This document shows, piece after piece, positions 44,945 through 54,161 of a stretch of 64,000 bases of DNA. A program made the position numbers and the translations under genes. The stretch is taken from the NCBI GenBank assembly GCA_963764235.1, contig CAVXRO010000006.1, positions 372,001 to 436,000 on the forward strand, read 5' to 3'. How positions within the stretch are numbered: the stretch's first letter is position 1; each line of letters starts with the position of its first letter. The notes beneath the pieces are model-generated. The model was not told where the DNA came from. It was given only the letters and a program-made list of their open reading frames with translations, and ran no database searches. Origin of the DNA: DATFVA01 sp963764235. Its GTDB lineage: Bacteria > Bacteroidota > Ignavibacteria > Ignavibacteriales > Ignavibacteriaceae.

Positions 44945-45291
44945 GACTGGCTGACTGTCTAATGTCCTTACTTGTGATTTGAGTGCGTCGCTACCTGCTT
45001 TTGTATGAAATTGGGACACTGACATTTTGTCATACTATAAGATTTATTAACAATTGAAAATTAGGTTTTTTCGCTCTTTCTGCCGGTGTTCCATTTGAGT
45101 GCAAAAGGCGGATAAAAGGCGGATAAAAGGCTGGAAACAGCTGGCTAACTCTTGCATACATAGGAGCCTGCCATTTTTGTCATACTTGTTGAATAAATAA
45201 ACACTGAAAGTTTCTCTGTCCGCAACAGATAAACCAACATACAACAGGTCACTTTGGATGGTCCCCTATTATTTACCTGCCGGTGGCGGGC
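44945..45291. other. Convergent intergenic region holding dispersed element copy B
   Basis: No gene is supported in these 347 bases between two gene 3' ends; a minus-strand frame here has no signal of being real. Most of it is element copy B (45019-45186). No clear terminator with a T-run was found for either flanking gene. Confidence 0.6.
45019..45186 (+). repeat. Dispersed intergenic element, copy B
   Basis: The left end is CTGACATTTTGTCATACT (45019-45036). The core block is GGTGTTCCATTTGAGTGCAA (45085-45104). AAAAGGC occurs three times, twice as ATAAAAGGC (45112-45120 and 45123-45131). The right end is CTGCCATTTTTGTCATACT (45168-45186). The end motifs are near-identical and in the same orientation. 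Confidence 0.65.
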
Positions 45292-45807
45292 CTATCTGTC
45301 TCCTGTTAATATTTCGTAGATATCCTCTTCAATATTCTGCTTTGGAGTCTCCACAATTCTGCCTAGTTCTTTACCCTCCTTATAGAAGATGAAAGTTGGC
45401 ACCAATTCAATGTTAAGACTATCTACCACGCCTGAAGAATCTTTTTTCTCGCGGTTGACACATATAATTTTTACATGATCAGGAGGATAGCCTGCTTCAT
45501 CCATAACCTTGAAGAACCGGGGAACTTGTTCATGGCTGTCACTGCACCAGGTACCCATCACGATTGTAGTTTTCGTTCCATCGTAATTGTATTCTATTTC
45601 TCTTACCGTTACAGAGTCAGGTTTATACTGTTCATATTCGGATTTAAACCACCAGGCGAAGCTGGTATCTGAGAAAGCCTCTCTTGAACAGGGTCCTATA
45701 AGCATAGGTTTCCCAGTTTCAATATCCTGAACCACTTTATTACTGTCCTGTGCCGCAATAAAGGAAACAGAGGATAGGAGAAAAAGAATAGAAATAATAA
45801 GACGCAT
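45292..45807 (-). CDS. Secreted thioredoxin-like protein, single active-site Cys
   Basis: A 171-residue protein with a Sec signal peptide (IISILFLLSSVSFIAAQ). A thioredoxin-fold domain runs from residue ~75: TTIVMGTWCSDSHEQVPRF, then the cis-Pro segment IELVPTFIFYKEGKELGRIV. The usual WCxxC is WCSDS, so the resolving cysteine is replaced by serine; the protein may act through mixed disulfides or as a non-redox binding protein. It is last in a minus-strand set with nadK, which starts upstream after a 9-base gap. Confidence 0.8.
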   Translation of the reverse strand: MRLIISILFLLSSVSFIAAQDSNKVVQDIETGKPMLIGPCSREAFSDTSFAWWFKSEYEQYKPDSVTVREIEYNYDGTKTTIVMGTWCSDSHEQVPRFFKVMDEAGYPPDHVKIICVNREKKDSSGVVDSLNIELVPTFIFYKEGKELGRIVETPKQNIEEDIYEILTGDR

Positions 45808-45816
45808 AAGTTCAGC

Positions 45817-46707
45817 CTACTTTCTTGAATTCGAATTTCGTAAATCGATTCCCCACATAAGTTTATTTCTTAGGGTTTCAAAATAACTCGTAATTGAAGT
45901 ATGAGCCAGCTTTAAGGCTCGTTCACTCTTTGTTACTTTAATTTCAAAGGGAGAAGGAAGTGAAAATACTCTTTGCCCATCGCAGTTAACAAGAATTTCC
46001 TTATGCTGCGAAGAAGCTCTGATAACAATTTCCTGGGTGCTTGGCAGAACCAGGGGTCTGACTGAAAGACTATGGGCCGAAATCGGACTGAGGGTAATAA
46101 CATCAGCAAGCGGACTGACAATAGGTCCACCTACAGATATCGAGTAACCCGTGGATCCGGTAGGTGTTGCAACAATAACTCCATCTGCACCGAAGGTAGT
46201 GACATACTCTCCATTAACCCACACCGTTAGTTCTATCATCTTGGGCCAGCCCCCCTTCTCTATAACCATATCATTTATCGCATATAAAGTCTCAACCTTA
46301 TGTCCTCTACACTCCCCGCATATAATCATTCTTTTGTCTACCTTAATCCTGTTATTCTTGATATCATCGATAAATGTGTCAAGCTGATCCAGACTTGCTT
46401 CTGCGAGAAAGCCCAGTTTGCCCATATTTAAACCAAGAACCGGTTTATCATAAAATTGAGCCTGGTAAGATGTTGCCAGCATAGTACCGTCTCCCCCGAT
46501 CGAAATAATAATATCGCTCCTTTTATAAATATTCTTATCCTGGAGAAAATATTTTCTATTTATTTTTTCCGTTAAAGATTCTCTTTGGGAGATTATAGTA
46601 TCAGTAATTAAAAAATCCAGGTCATTTTCTTTCAGCTTTTTAACCAGCAGTGAAACAACATCGTAAACTTTTTCTTTAGTGGAATTTGCAATAATGCCGA
46701 TAATCAT
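45817..46707 (-). CDS. nadK: NAD kinase
   Basis: A 296-residue NAD kinase making NADP+ from NAD+ and ATP. The GGDGT motif is IISIGGDGTMLATSYQ, the NE/D motif NDMVIEKGG, and the Gly-rich ATP/NAD motif ATPTGSTGYSISVGGPIVSP. I choose ATG at 46707 (MIIGIIANSTKE) since NadK proteins begin just before the first beta strand; an upstream ATG at 46734 would add nine residues with no family support. It sits 38 bases after the DUF1844 gene. Confidence 0.93.
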   Translation of the reverse strand: MIIGIIANSTKEKVYDVVSLLVKKLKENDLDFLITDTIISQRESLTEKINRKYFLQDKNIYKRSDIIISIGGDGTMLATSYQAQFYDKPVLGLNMGKLGFLAEASLDQLDTFIDDIKNNRIKVDKRMIICGECRGHKVETLYAINDMVIEKGGWPKMIELTVWVNGEYVTTFGADGVIVATPTGSTGYSISVGGPIVSPLADVITLSPISAHSLSVRPLVLPSTQEIVIRASSQHKEILVNCDGQRVFSLPSPFEIKVTKSERALKLAHTSITSYFETLRNKLMWGIDLRNSNSRK

Positions 46708-46745
46708 TTTAATACCCTGAAAGGAAGAGTTCAAAAAAGAGGGAG

Positions 46746-47012
46746 TTATTCTTTACCATTTTCTTCAATATAAATGAGTTTTAATTCTTTGATTGCTTCG
46801 ATCAAAAACTGATCTTCATATTCGGATAAGTTTCCCCTGGTTTTATCCTTTAGCATATCCAGCATATCAATTGCAATTTTTGCATACTCAAGGTTTTTCT
46901 CAGTTTTATTAGTCACAGGATTTTCCATTTTTCCAAGAGACATCATGGCTATCTGCTGATTCTGCATTACAAGCTGTATGAATAAAAATTCTTTGCTGTT
47001 CACCTTATCCAT
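46746..47012 (-). CDS. DUF1844-family protein
   Basis: An 88-residue protein matching the DUF1844 pattern: FLFIQLVMQNQQIAMMSLGK, then KNLEYAKIAIDMLDMLKDKT and a final helix FLIEAIKELKLIYIE. The family is widespread in Acidobacteria, Bacteroidetes and relatives and has no assigned function. It is probably all-helical and soluble. It is cotranscribed with the glycosyltransferase gene 5 bases upstream. Confidence 0.8.
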   Translation of the reverse strand: MDKVNSKEFLFIQLVMQNQQIAMMSLGKMENPVTNKTEKNLEYAKIAIDMLDMLKDKTRGNLSEYEDQFLIEAIKELKLIYIEENGKE

Positions 47013-47017
47013 AGATC

Positions 47018-47776
47018 TTATTTATTTTGTCTTTCACATTCCCACAACTTACAATATTTTGTAAAAACATATGATGCTGAAAATACCGAGAGAATGAATC
47101 CATGAAGGCCATCTAGAAAACCGGCACGTACAATATACATCTTCATAAAAATAACCAGCGGTCGAATCAGGATATCCAGCACAGAGAATTTCTTACCCTT
47201 GTTAAAAAGTTCAACTGCCGCCAGGGAGGTATAACTATTATATTTCTCAAAATAATGATGGATATCAGGATCAGTGTAGTGTTCAAGGTTGTGAGTAAGT
47301 TTTCCGGTAATTCCCTCCACCCTGAGCTGTTCATGGACTGAATTATCATTAAAGCCGACTTCGTTCTTATTAAAAAGACGAACCACCCGGCCCGGATACC
47401 ATCCACAGTGCCGTATCCATTTTCCCAGGAAATATGCCCTCCGCGGAATCGAATAAGCAGTAAAAGAGGGTACAGACTTCTTAAATTCCTTGAGTTCTTC
47501 GCAAAGTTCGGGGGAAACCGCTTCATCAGCATCTATCCATAAGATCCAGTTATTCGAGGCAAGTGACACGCCATACTGTTTTGTCTGGGAATAGCCCATC
47601 CAATTAACCTTTTTAGCGATAACCGAAGGATAGGAAGAGGCAATTTCGAATGTATGATCTTCGGAGGTCTCGTCTACAAGTAAAATAATTTCATCGATAC
47701 AGGCATTCTGACTCTCAATACATTGCTGTATATTTTTTTCTTCATTCTTTGCTATAATAACCGATGATAACTTCAA
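47018..47776 (-). CDS. Family 2 glycosyltransferase (WaaE/KdtX-like)
   Basis: A 252-residue GT2 of the lipopolysaccharide-core type. The start MKLSSVIIAKNEEKNIQQCI is the GT-A nucleotide-binding strand. The DxD site is ILWIDADEAVSPELCEEL. The GKWIRHCGWYPGRVVRLFNK and VHEQLRV motifs are specific to the WaaE/KdtX subgroup, which adds glucose or heptose to the LPS inner core. Two membrane-associated segments lie near the C-terminus. It reads away from the polysaccharide locus that starts at 47960. Confidence 0.88.
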   Translation of the reverse strand: MKLSSVIIAKNEEKNIQQCIESQNACIDEIILLVDETSEDHTFEIASSYPSVIAKKVNWMGYSQTKQYGVSLASNNWILWIDADEAVSPELCEELKEFKKSVPSFTAYSIPRRAYFLGKWIRHCGWYPGRVVRLFNKNEVGFNDNSVHEQLRVEGITGKLTHNLEHYTDPDIHHYFEKYNSYTSLAAVELFNKGKKFSVLDILIRPLVIFMKMYIVRAGFLDGLHGFILSVFSASYVFTKYCKLWECERQNK

Positions 47777-47959
47777 ATTCCGGAACCCGAAATGTTAAAA
47801 CTGATAAAACTTCAGAACTAACATATATTAATCATGTTTATTTATCTACAAAAAAACAGATTATTAAAGAAAGCTGATAAAAGTTCTGATCTATAAAATC
47901 GTTGCAATATTATCTATATTTACAACAAATATAACAGCTTATTAAAACTCCCCCTCTGA

Positions 47960-49288
47960 ATGAAGGAATTCGGCAACATTTTCCAAATAATAAAAAGTAA
48001 GATAAACTTTGACTCTGCCACCGAGATGGGTTGGGTGATCTTCGGTCAAAGTATTAACGTAATTCTGGGGTTTCTCATAATTAAGCTGATTTCACGAATA
48101 GGTCCGGAGCAGTATGGTGTATATGCACTTATAATTACTATTGCCGCTGTACTTGGTCTGTTTTACGGGGCTTTTCTGCAGGGCTTCCTAAGGTATTATT
48201 ATCATTATGAAGAGTTAAACCGTAAGGATGAATTAATAAAACTGATGTTTAGATTTTTAGGGCTGACACTCCTGATTTTTCTTCTGCTCACCATCCTGAT
48301 CTCAATCCTTTTTCCGGTTTATTTTACTGAATATACAACTGCATTTCTCCTTGGTGCCGGTTTGTTCGTGGTCGCATCAAAACTCTCCGAATTTTTTAAT
48401 TCGATATTAAATCTTATCAGGAAACGGAAGGAAAATGCACTTCTTCAGGCCTTGGAAAGAACTCTGATGATCGGGGTACTATTGTTACTTATCTGGCAGC
48501 ATGATCTTATACTGCTGTATATCTTATTTGCATTCAGCCTGATTGCCTTCATCCTTGCACTGACTAAAATTTTTGTCTTTAGAAAAAATGTACCTTCAAC
48601 GGGTAAAACATTGATCCTTCGTGAAAACCGGGAGGAAATCATACATACGGTTATGGCGTATATTTCCCCTTTTCTTATATGGGGAGCAGCAGGCTGGTTC
48701 CAGATGAATGGTGAAAAGTGGATTATAAATGGAGTACTGTCAGTGACTGATGTCGGGATTTATGCCATAATGATGGCAGTTGTTAATGCGCTGGTTGTAA
48801 TTCCTAACAATATTATCACCGAGTTTACAACGCCTATAACTTTTAAACAATTTGCAGATATGAATAACAAGGAGAGTATTATAACCGGGTACACCTATAT
48901 TAAAATCAATATGGCAATTATACTCATAATCACTATTACAGCAACTGTTTTAACATTCTTTTTGGGGGAAGAAATAATAATCCTTATCAGTTCACCTAAA
49001 TATGCTGTTTACTGGTATATACTTCCGTTTTTGATACTTGGAACCGGCTTATTTTATACAGGACAAGCGCAGACGTTACTAGGGATGGGATTGAGTCAAC
49101 CTCAAAAATATCTTGCTCCTAAAATAATTATAGGTGTTGGTTCCCTGGGGGTTAATTACTTTTTTATTTCGGGCTTTGGACTAAAAGGTATATCATATTC
49201 AATTTTACTAATAGGATTGTTATATGTTCTTTATATTACAGTTGTGAACAGAAGAATTTTAAAAAGCGGTGTAAGGATCAATGGTTAA
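47960..49288 (+). CDS. Wzx-like polysaccharide flippase
   Basis: A 442-residue, roughly 12-14-helix protein of the MVF/MATE-like polysaccharide-export group (WVIFGQSINVILGFLIIKLI, then SRIGPEQYGVYALIITI; later NGEKWIINGVLSVTDVGIYA). Such proteins flip undecaprenyl-linked oligosaccharides to the periplasm. It is the first gene of an operon with glycosyltransferases and the initiating transferase. Its 3' end overlaps the next gene by 8 bases. Confidence 0.87.
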   Translation: MKEFGNIFQIIKSKINFDSATEMGWVIFGQSINVILGFLIIKLISRIGPEQYGVYALIITIAAVLGLFYGAFLQGFLRYYYHYEELNRKDELIKLMFRFLGLTLLIFLLLTILISILFPVYFTEYTTAFLLGAGLFVVASKLSEFFNSILNLIRKRKENALLQALERTLMIGVLLLLIWQHDLILLYILFAFSLIAFILALTKIFVFRKNVPSTGKTLILRENREEIIHTVMAYISPFLIWGAAGWFQMNGEKWIINGVLSVTDVGIYAIMMAVVNALVVIPNNIITEFTTPITFKQFADMNNKESIITGYTYIKINMAIILIITITATVLTFFLGEEIIILISSPKYAVYWYILPFLILGTGLFYTGQAQTLLGMGLSQPQKYLAPKIIIGVGSLGVNYFFISGFGLKGISYSILLIGLLYVLYITVVNRRILKSGVRING

Positions 49289-50297
49289 AGCATTTATAAC
49301 TATTCTGAAATATGATTACGGGATTAAATCGAGGGGGTACTCATACGAATATTACAATATTTATCTCCCTATATGCGACATCCTTGGAAAAGAAAATGTT
49401 AACCTTTTTGATTTCTATTCAGAATATAAATCTGCAGGCAAACAGGGGATGAATAAAAAACTAAAGGAAATTATTACTTCGGAAAAGCCGGACCTCGCCC
49501 TATTGTCTCTGTTTGAAAATGAATTTGATGAGGAAATAGTTTCATCACTTCGCGATTATACAAAGACTGTATCATATTTCATCGACGATCCGTGGAGGAT
49601 TGAATTTGCCCGTCACTGGAGAAAGTATTTTGATTTTTTCTCCACTCCCGATTATTATACCTATCAGAAGTATCTGCTGGATGGAATTCCAAATGTTATC
49701 TATTCGCCATTCGGATTTAATCCCCAGATTTATAAGAAGACAGAAACTGAGAAGAAGTATGATGTGTCTTTCGTTGGGAATTATAGTCCTTACAGGAGAT
49801 GGATTATTGATTATCTTATATCATACGGTATAAAGGTGGATGTCTTCGGCCGGAACTGGGGAAAATATGGAAACTGGATTTCCCAGGATGAAGTCGTAAA
49901 TGTATTCAACCAAAGTAAAATAAATCTTAATCTCTCAAATGCGGTAAACCGCGATCTTTCCTTCCTGGCTCATTCTTTTTCCTCAATAAGAGACTGGAAG
50001 GAATTAATTCAGCTAAAAAAGAATAAAGAACAGGTAAAGGGCAGGCATTATGAAATAAACGGATGCGGCGGTTTTCAACTGAGCTATTTTGTTCCCGGAC
50101 TGAATCTTATCTATGAAATAGATAAGGAAATAGCTGTCTTTGAAAATGTGAAGAACCTGCCGGAAGAAATTAAATTCTTTATTCGGAATGAGAACTTGCG
50201 AAGTACAATTGCCCATAATGGGTATATCAGGTCTCAGAACGATCATAAGGCTGCAGGTTACCTTGGTAATTTGATTAATAGGGTCTTAAGTAATTGA
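49281..50297 (+). CDS. CgeB-family glycosyltransferase
   Basis: A 338-residue GT-B protein resembling the CgeB/spore-maturation group. It has KTVSYFIDDPWRIEFARHWR, then FDFFSTPDYYTYQKYLLDGI, SPFGFNPQIYKK, YDVSFVGNYSPYRRWIIDYL and the donor-site region GRHYEINGCGGFQLSYFVPGL. This is the CgeB pattern of a C-terminal Glyco_trans_1_2-like domain. The sugar is unknown. It overlaps both neighbours, indicating one transcript. Confidence 0.85.
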   Translation: MVKAFITILKYDYGIKSRGYSYEYYNIYLPICDILGKENVNLFDFYSEYKSAGKQGMNKKLKEIITSEKPDLALLSLFENEFDEEIVSSLRDYTKTVSYFIDDPWRIEFARHWRKYFDFFSTPDYYTYQKYLLDGIPNVIYSPFGFNPQIYKKTETEKKYDVSFVGNYSPYRRWIIDYLISYGIKVDVFGRNWGKYGNWISQDEVVNVFNQSKINLNLSNAVNRDLSFLAHSFSSIRDWKELIQLKKNKEQVKGRHYEINGCGGFQLSYFVPGLNLIYEIDKEIAVFENVKNLPEEIKFFIRNENLRSTIAHNGYIRSQNDHKAAGYLGNLINRVLSN

Positions 50298-51163
50298 ATA
50301 AATTCTTTTCACTAACAGCAGATAAATTACCATTAGTTTCAGTTATTATTCCCTGTTATAACTCGGGTGAATATATTGAAGGTACTTTAGATTCAGTACT
50401 GAACCAGAGTTATGATAATATCGAGATAATAATAGTTGACGATGAATCAACGGATAACTCTTACAAAATCATAGAAACTGCAGCTCGCTCTGAGAAAAGG
50501 ATTAAGCCATATAATATTGCTCATTCAGGCAGACCTGCTGTACCGCGCAACTACGGTATTAGCAAAGCCTCGGGCAGCCTGATAGCCTTCCTTGATTCGG
50601 ATGATAAATGGACAAGACATAAATTAAAATACCAGGTCGGCTATCTCTTAAAACACAATGAAGCTGCCTTCGTTTATTCAATGAGCTTTACATTTGGCGA
50701 GGTGGGATTTTTATCTGAAGATTATGAACTTCTTCCTCTTCCATTCAGGGCTGCAAAAGATGCAAAAGGACTTAGAAGTATAGGAAATACAATCCCTCTT
50801 TCATCAGTATTGGTCAGGAAGGAAGCTTTAAATGAAGCAGGAGGCTTTGATGAAGATCCTGAATTGAAAGCGGTGGAGGATTATGATTTATGGCTAAGAT
50901 TAAGTGAAAAATATGAGTTCCGTTTCATCCCGAGGATCCAGGTTTATTACAGAATACATTGCACACAGTCATCTGCCGGCTGGGATGTCCGGGAAAAAAG
51001 ACTGCAGCAGCTTGCAGCAAAAAGAAATATAAAACTTCCCCGTTATAAAAACATCAGAAGAAAAGGGATGTTTTTGCTTTTAATCCGGAATACAATACAT
51101 CTAAAGTTTTACCTGCTGTATAAGTTGGTCGGCTGGCTTGAAAACGGAGACTTCGGCCGATGA
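50294..51163 (+). CDS. Family 2 glycosyltransferase
   Basis: A 289-residue GT2/GT-A enzyme: LVSVIIPCYNSGEYIEGTLD, IIIVDDESTDNS, PRNYGISKASGSLIAFLDSD (DxD metal site) and the acceptor-base region AVEDYDLWLRLSEKYEF. The TTG start overlaps the previous stop, and its stop overlaps the next start. It extends the repeat-unit chain of the surface polysaccharide; specificity is unknown. Confidence 0.88.
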   Translation: MNKFFSLTADKLPLVSVIIPCYNSGEYIEGTLDSVLNQSYDNIEIIIVDDESTDNSYKIIETAARSEKRIKPYNIAHSGRPAVPRNYGISKASGSLIAFLDSDDKWTRHKLKYQVGYLLKHNEAAFVYSMSFTFGEVGFLSEDYELLPLPFRAAKDAKGLRSIGNTIPLSSVLVRKEALNEAGGFDEDPELKAVEDYDLWLRLSEKYEFRFIPRIQVYYRIHCTQSSAGWDVREKRLQQLAAKRNIKLPRYKNIRRKGMFLLLIRNTIHLKFYLLYKLVGWLENGDFGR

Positions 51164-52326
51164 AATCACCTGGAGGAAATCGCCAAAAAATCCTTTGCGT
51201 TTCTGTAATGCAGAACTGGGGCGGAGGTGAGGAATTCATCCTGAAGCTTCACGAAAATTTAAGCCGCTTTGAATTTGTTTTGATTACTCCGGAAGGAAAG
51301 GCTGAGCAGAAATTCAGAAGCAATGGAATCAGAACAATTATAAATAACTATCAAAAGAAGGTTTACCGCAATTCAGGCTGGGGTATGAAAGATTATTTTA
51401 ATATAATATTCAGTATTAAACTTTCCACGTTCAAATTCCTGAGTATCTTCAGGAAGGAAAATCCCGCTATTATCCTGGCAAATGGATTATTTGCAGCCTT
51501 TTATGTGTTGCCGGCAGTTATACTTTCACGGAGAAAACAAATAACAATTCAGCACCTCATTTTTGAAAATGATTCAGTTGAAAAGAAAATAGTCGGGCTG
51601 ATCCTGAAGTTTACAAACAAAATTGTCTGTGTCTCAAATGCAGTCAAAGAAAATATTTATTCCTTAATCAAAAACCCTTATCCCGGAAAATTAATAACTA
51701 TCCCTAATGGAATAAGGATTCCGGAATCTCCTGATACTAAATTTGAACCTGGCGGTATTATAATATTCGGAATGACCGGAAGCATCACAAGGATTAAAGG
51801 AATACACCTGGTAATCCAAACTTTGAACAGCATTCTGAAAAGCAGAAATGCAGAACTGCATATATACGGAGAAGCCGGCGGTGATGACGATTCCATCAGA
51901 TATGAATTTGAATTAAAAAAACTAGTCACTGATTATGCATTAGAAGACAAAATACTATTTAAAGGCCATGTCGAGGATAAAGCAAAATTATATTCATCTA
52001 TAGACATCCTGATTAATTTTTCTATGATTCCCGAATCATTCTCATATTCAGTTCTTGAAGCAATGGCATATAAGAAAATAGTTATCGCAGCCAACTCAGG
52101 CGGTCCAAAAGAATTAATAAAGGATGGAGAGAACGGGTTCCTGGCCGAAATGAAAAATACTACAGAGCTTCAAAATAAAATCATATACTGTTTAGATAAC
52201 CTGGGGACAGATGAGTTTTATCGAATCAGGAACAGAGCCTTTGACACAGTGAATAATAATTATACAATTGAAAAGTTTATGGATAGATATACCGAGCTGT
52301 TTGATAATTTGATTAAAGAGAATTAA
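51160..52326 (+). CDS. Family 4 glycosyltransferase
   Basis: A 388-residue GT-B enzyme. The N-terminal lobe starts KILCVSVMQNWGGGEEFILK. The C-terminal GT4 lobe has TIPNGIRIPE, IIIFGMTGSITRIKGIHLVI and the nucleotide-sugar site PESFSYSVLEAMAYKKIVIA, then GGPKELIKDGENGFL, which carries the E-x7-E pattern. It is a retaining transferase for the polysaccharide; the sugar is unknown. Confidence 0.9.
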   Translation: MKSPGGNRQKILCVSVMQNWGGGEEFILKLHENLSRFEFVLITPEGKAEQKFRSNGIRTIINNYQKKVYRNSGWGMKDYFNIIFSIKLSTFKFLSIFRKENPAIILANGLFAAFYVLPAVILSRRKQITIQHLIFENDSVEKKIVGLILKFTNKIVCVSNAVKENIYSLIKNPYPGKLITIPNGIRIPESPDTKFEPGGIIIFGMTGSITRIKGIHLVIQTLNSILKSRNAELHIYGEAGGDDDSIRYEFELKKLVTDYALEDKILFKGHVEDKAKLYSSIDILINFSMIPESFSYSVLEAMAYKKIVIAANSGGPKELIKDGENGFLAEMKNTTELQNKIIYCLDNLGTDEFYRIRNRAFDTVNNNYTIEKFMDRYTELFDNLIKEN

Positions 52327-52338
52327 CGGAATTGTGTT

Positions 52339-52989
52339 ATGGCAGGAATTTTAGAAAAAATACATAATTATATAATATGGCAGAAAATCAAAAAGGAGAA
52401 CCGGGATAAAAACAGGATTAAGACATTAAATGAATGGGTTAATTCCGGCAAACAGGTGCCGCCGCCGCACGTAGTTAAACAGGAAACAGTCAGGGAATTT
52501 CAAAAAGAATATTTCATCAAAACACTCGTGGAAACCGGAACTTTCCGGGGCGAAATGGTATATGCCCAGAGAAATTATTTCGATAAGATAATATCGATAG
52601 AACTTTCTGAAGAACTTCATCTCATTGCCGTGAAAAGATTGAGAAACCTTCAAAATGTGACCTTAATAGCCGGGGACAGCGCGGAGGTACTAAAAAAAAT
52701 AATCACGGAGATTGACGGACCTGCTATATTCTGGCTGGATGGACACTATTCGGGATTCGAAACCGCCAAAGGAGAACTGGTGACTCCCATAAACAGGGAA
52801 CTGGATATAATACTCGGATCAGAGCAGAATCACATACTCCTTATTGATGATGCCAGGCTGTTTAATGGCGAAAATGATTATCCGGAACTGAAAGAGATCA
52901 AAACCAGAGTACTAAGTGAAAAGAATAATTACTCTTTCACGGTCGAGGATGATATTATCAGAATATTTCCTGAAAAACGTAATGATTAA
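52339..52989 (+). CDS. SAM-methyltransferase-like protein
   Basis: A 216-residue Rossmann-type protein. Motif I is LVETGTFRGEMVYAQRNYF (E-T-G-T-F-x-G), motif II IISIELSEELHLIAVKRL, motif III VTLIAGDSAEVL, and IFWLDGHYSG follows, then LLIDDARLF. The LDGHYSG/DDAR pattern occurs in small methyltransferase-like proteins found in glycan clusters. Probably it modifies a sugar of the locus, but catalysis is unproven. Confidence 0.72.
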   Translation: MAGILEKIHNYIIWQKIKKENRDKNRIKTLNEWVNSGKQVPPPHVVKQETVREFQKEYFIKTLVETGTFRGEMVYAQRNYFDKIISIELSEELHLIAVKRLRNLQNVTLIAGDSAEVLKKIITEIDGPAIFWLDGHYSGFETAKGELVTPINRELDIILGSEQNHILLIDDARLFNGENDYPELKEIKTRVLSEKNNYSFTVEDDIIRIFPEKRND

Positions 52990-53018
52990 CTATTCTAAAA
53001 ATAATAAAGAATAATAGG

Positions 53019-54161
53019 GTGCAGGACACAAAAACAGCTATCGTACACGAGTGGTTTGTAAATTATGCGGGTTCAGAGAAATGTATAGAATCTTTACTGA
53101 ATGTCTGGCCCGATGCAGATGTATTTTCCCTTGTTGATTTCCTGAATCCTCAGGAAAGAAAACTAATTTTAAAGGGAAAGCATTCTCAAACATCATACAT
53201 TCAAAATTTACCGTTTGCTGAAAAATCTCACCGTAAATATTTGCCGCTTTTTCCCAATGCTATAGAAAGATTTAATTTATCCGGGTATGACCTAATTATT
53301 TCCAGTTCTCATTCAGTTGCAAAAGGAGTGAAAACCAGAAAAGATCAGCTTCATATCTGCTATTGTCATACTCCGATGCGTTATGCCTGGGATGAAGCCG
53401 AATATTACCTTAAAGAAGCAAATCTTAATTCTGGATTGAAAGGTAGTTTAGCACATAAAATCATAAAATATCTTCGCGAATGGGATATTAAATCTGCTGA
53501 TAATGTAACCTGGTTTATTGCAAATTCTCATCATATTGCAGGAAAGATTAAAAGAATATACAACAGGGATTCTGATGTAATATATCCTCCTGTGGATACT
53601 AATAAATTTCCCGTTTCAAATGAGAAAGGAAATTTTTATCTTACCGCATCAAGGCTTGTTCCATATAAACGAATTGATATAATAGTTGAGGCATTTGCGC
53701 AAATGCCTGATAAAAAGCTGGTTGTCGTTGGAAGCGGACCCGAAAAAGAGAAGCTAAAATCGAAAGCTGGATTGAATACTGAATTTGCAGGTTACCTGGA
53801 TGCTGAATCACTGATCGGCTATATGCAGCAGGCCCGTGCATTTATTTTTGCTGCTGAAGAGGATTTTGGTATAGTTCCATTGGAAGCTCTTTCCTGCGGA
53901 ACTCCGGTTATAGCCCTTAATAAAGGGGGCACTGCGGAAACAATTAAGGATGGTGTAACAGGTATCCACTTCAATGAGCAGACACCTGCTGATATAATAG
54001 ACGGAGTTACCAGGTTTGAGCAGAAACAGAATATATTTGAACCCTCCCGACTGCATGAATACGCCTGCCTATTTGACAGATCGGTATTTGAAGAAAAAAT
54101 GAAAGAATACGTGAGTGAGAAATTCAGATTGTTTTATAAAAAAGGTCAAGAACAAATATGA
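53019..54161 (+). CDS. Family 4 glycosyltransferase (WbaZ-like)
   Basis: A 380-residue GT4 of the mannosyltransferase (WbaZ/MtfA) kind: AIVHEWFVNYAGSEKCIESL, SSSHSVAKGVKTRKDQLHIC, then YCHTPMRYAWDEAEYYL, and FYLTASRLVPYKRIDIIVEA. The donor site is EEDFGIVPLEALSCGTPVIA followed by GGTAETI. GTG at 53019 is the start. It overlaps the initiating-transferase gene by 4 bases. Confidence 0.9.
   Translation: MQDTKTAIVHEWFVNYAGSEKCIESLLNVWPDADVFSLVDFLNPQERKLILKGKHSQTSYIQNLPFAEKSHRKYLPLFPNAIERFNLSGYDLIISSSHSVAKGVKTRKDQLHICYCHTPMRYAWDEAEYYLKEANLNSGLKGSLAHKIIKYLREWDIKSADNVTWFIANSHHIAGKIKRIYNRDSDVIYPPVDTNKFPVSNEKGNFYLTASRLVPYKRIDIIVEAFAQMPDKKLVVVGSGPEKEKLKSKAGLNTEFAGYLDAESLIGYMQQARAFIFAAEEDFGIVPLEALSCGTPVIALNKGGTAETIKDGVTGIHFNEQTPADIIDGVTRFEQKQNIFEPSRLHEYACLFDRSVFEEKMKEYVSEKFRLFYKKGQEQI

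Noticed and set aside
45047..45244. 65-residue minus-strand ORF in the convergent gap
   Set aside because: It lies entirely across element copy B, has no RBS and no protein-like composition.
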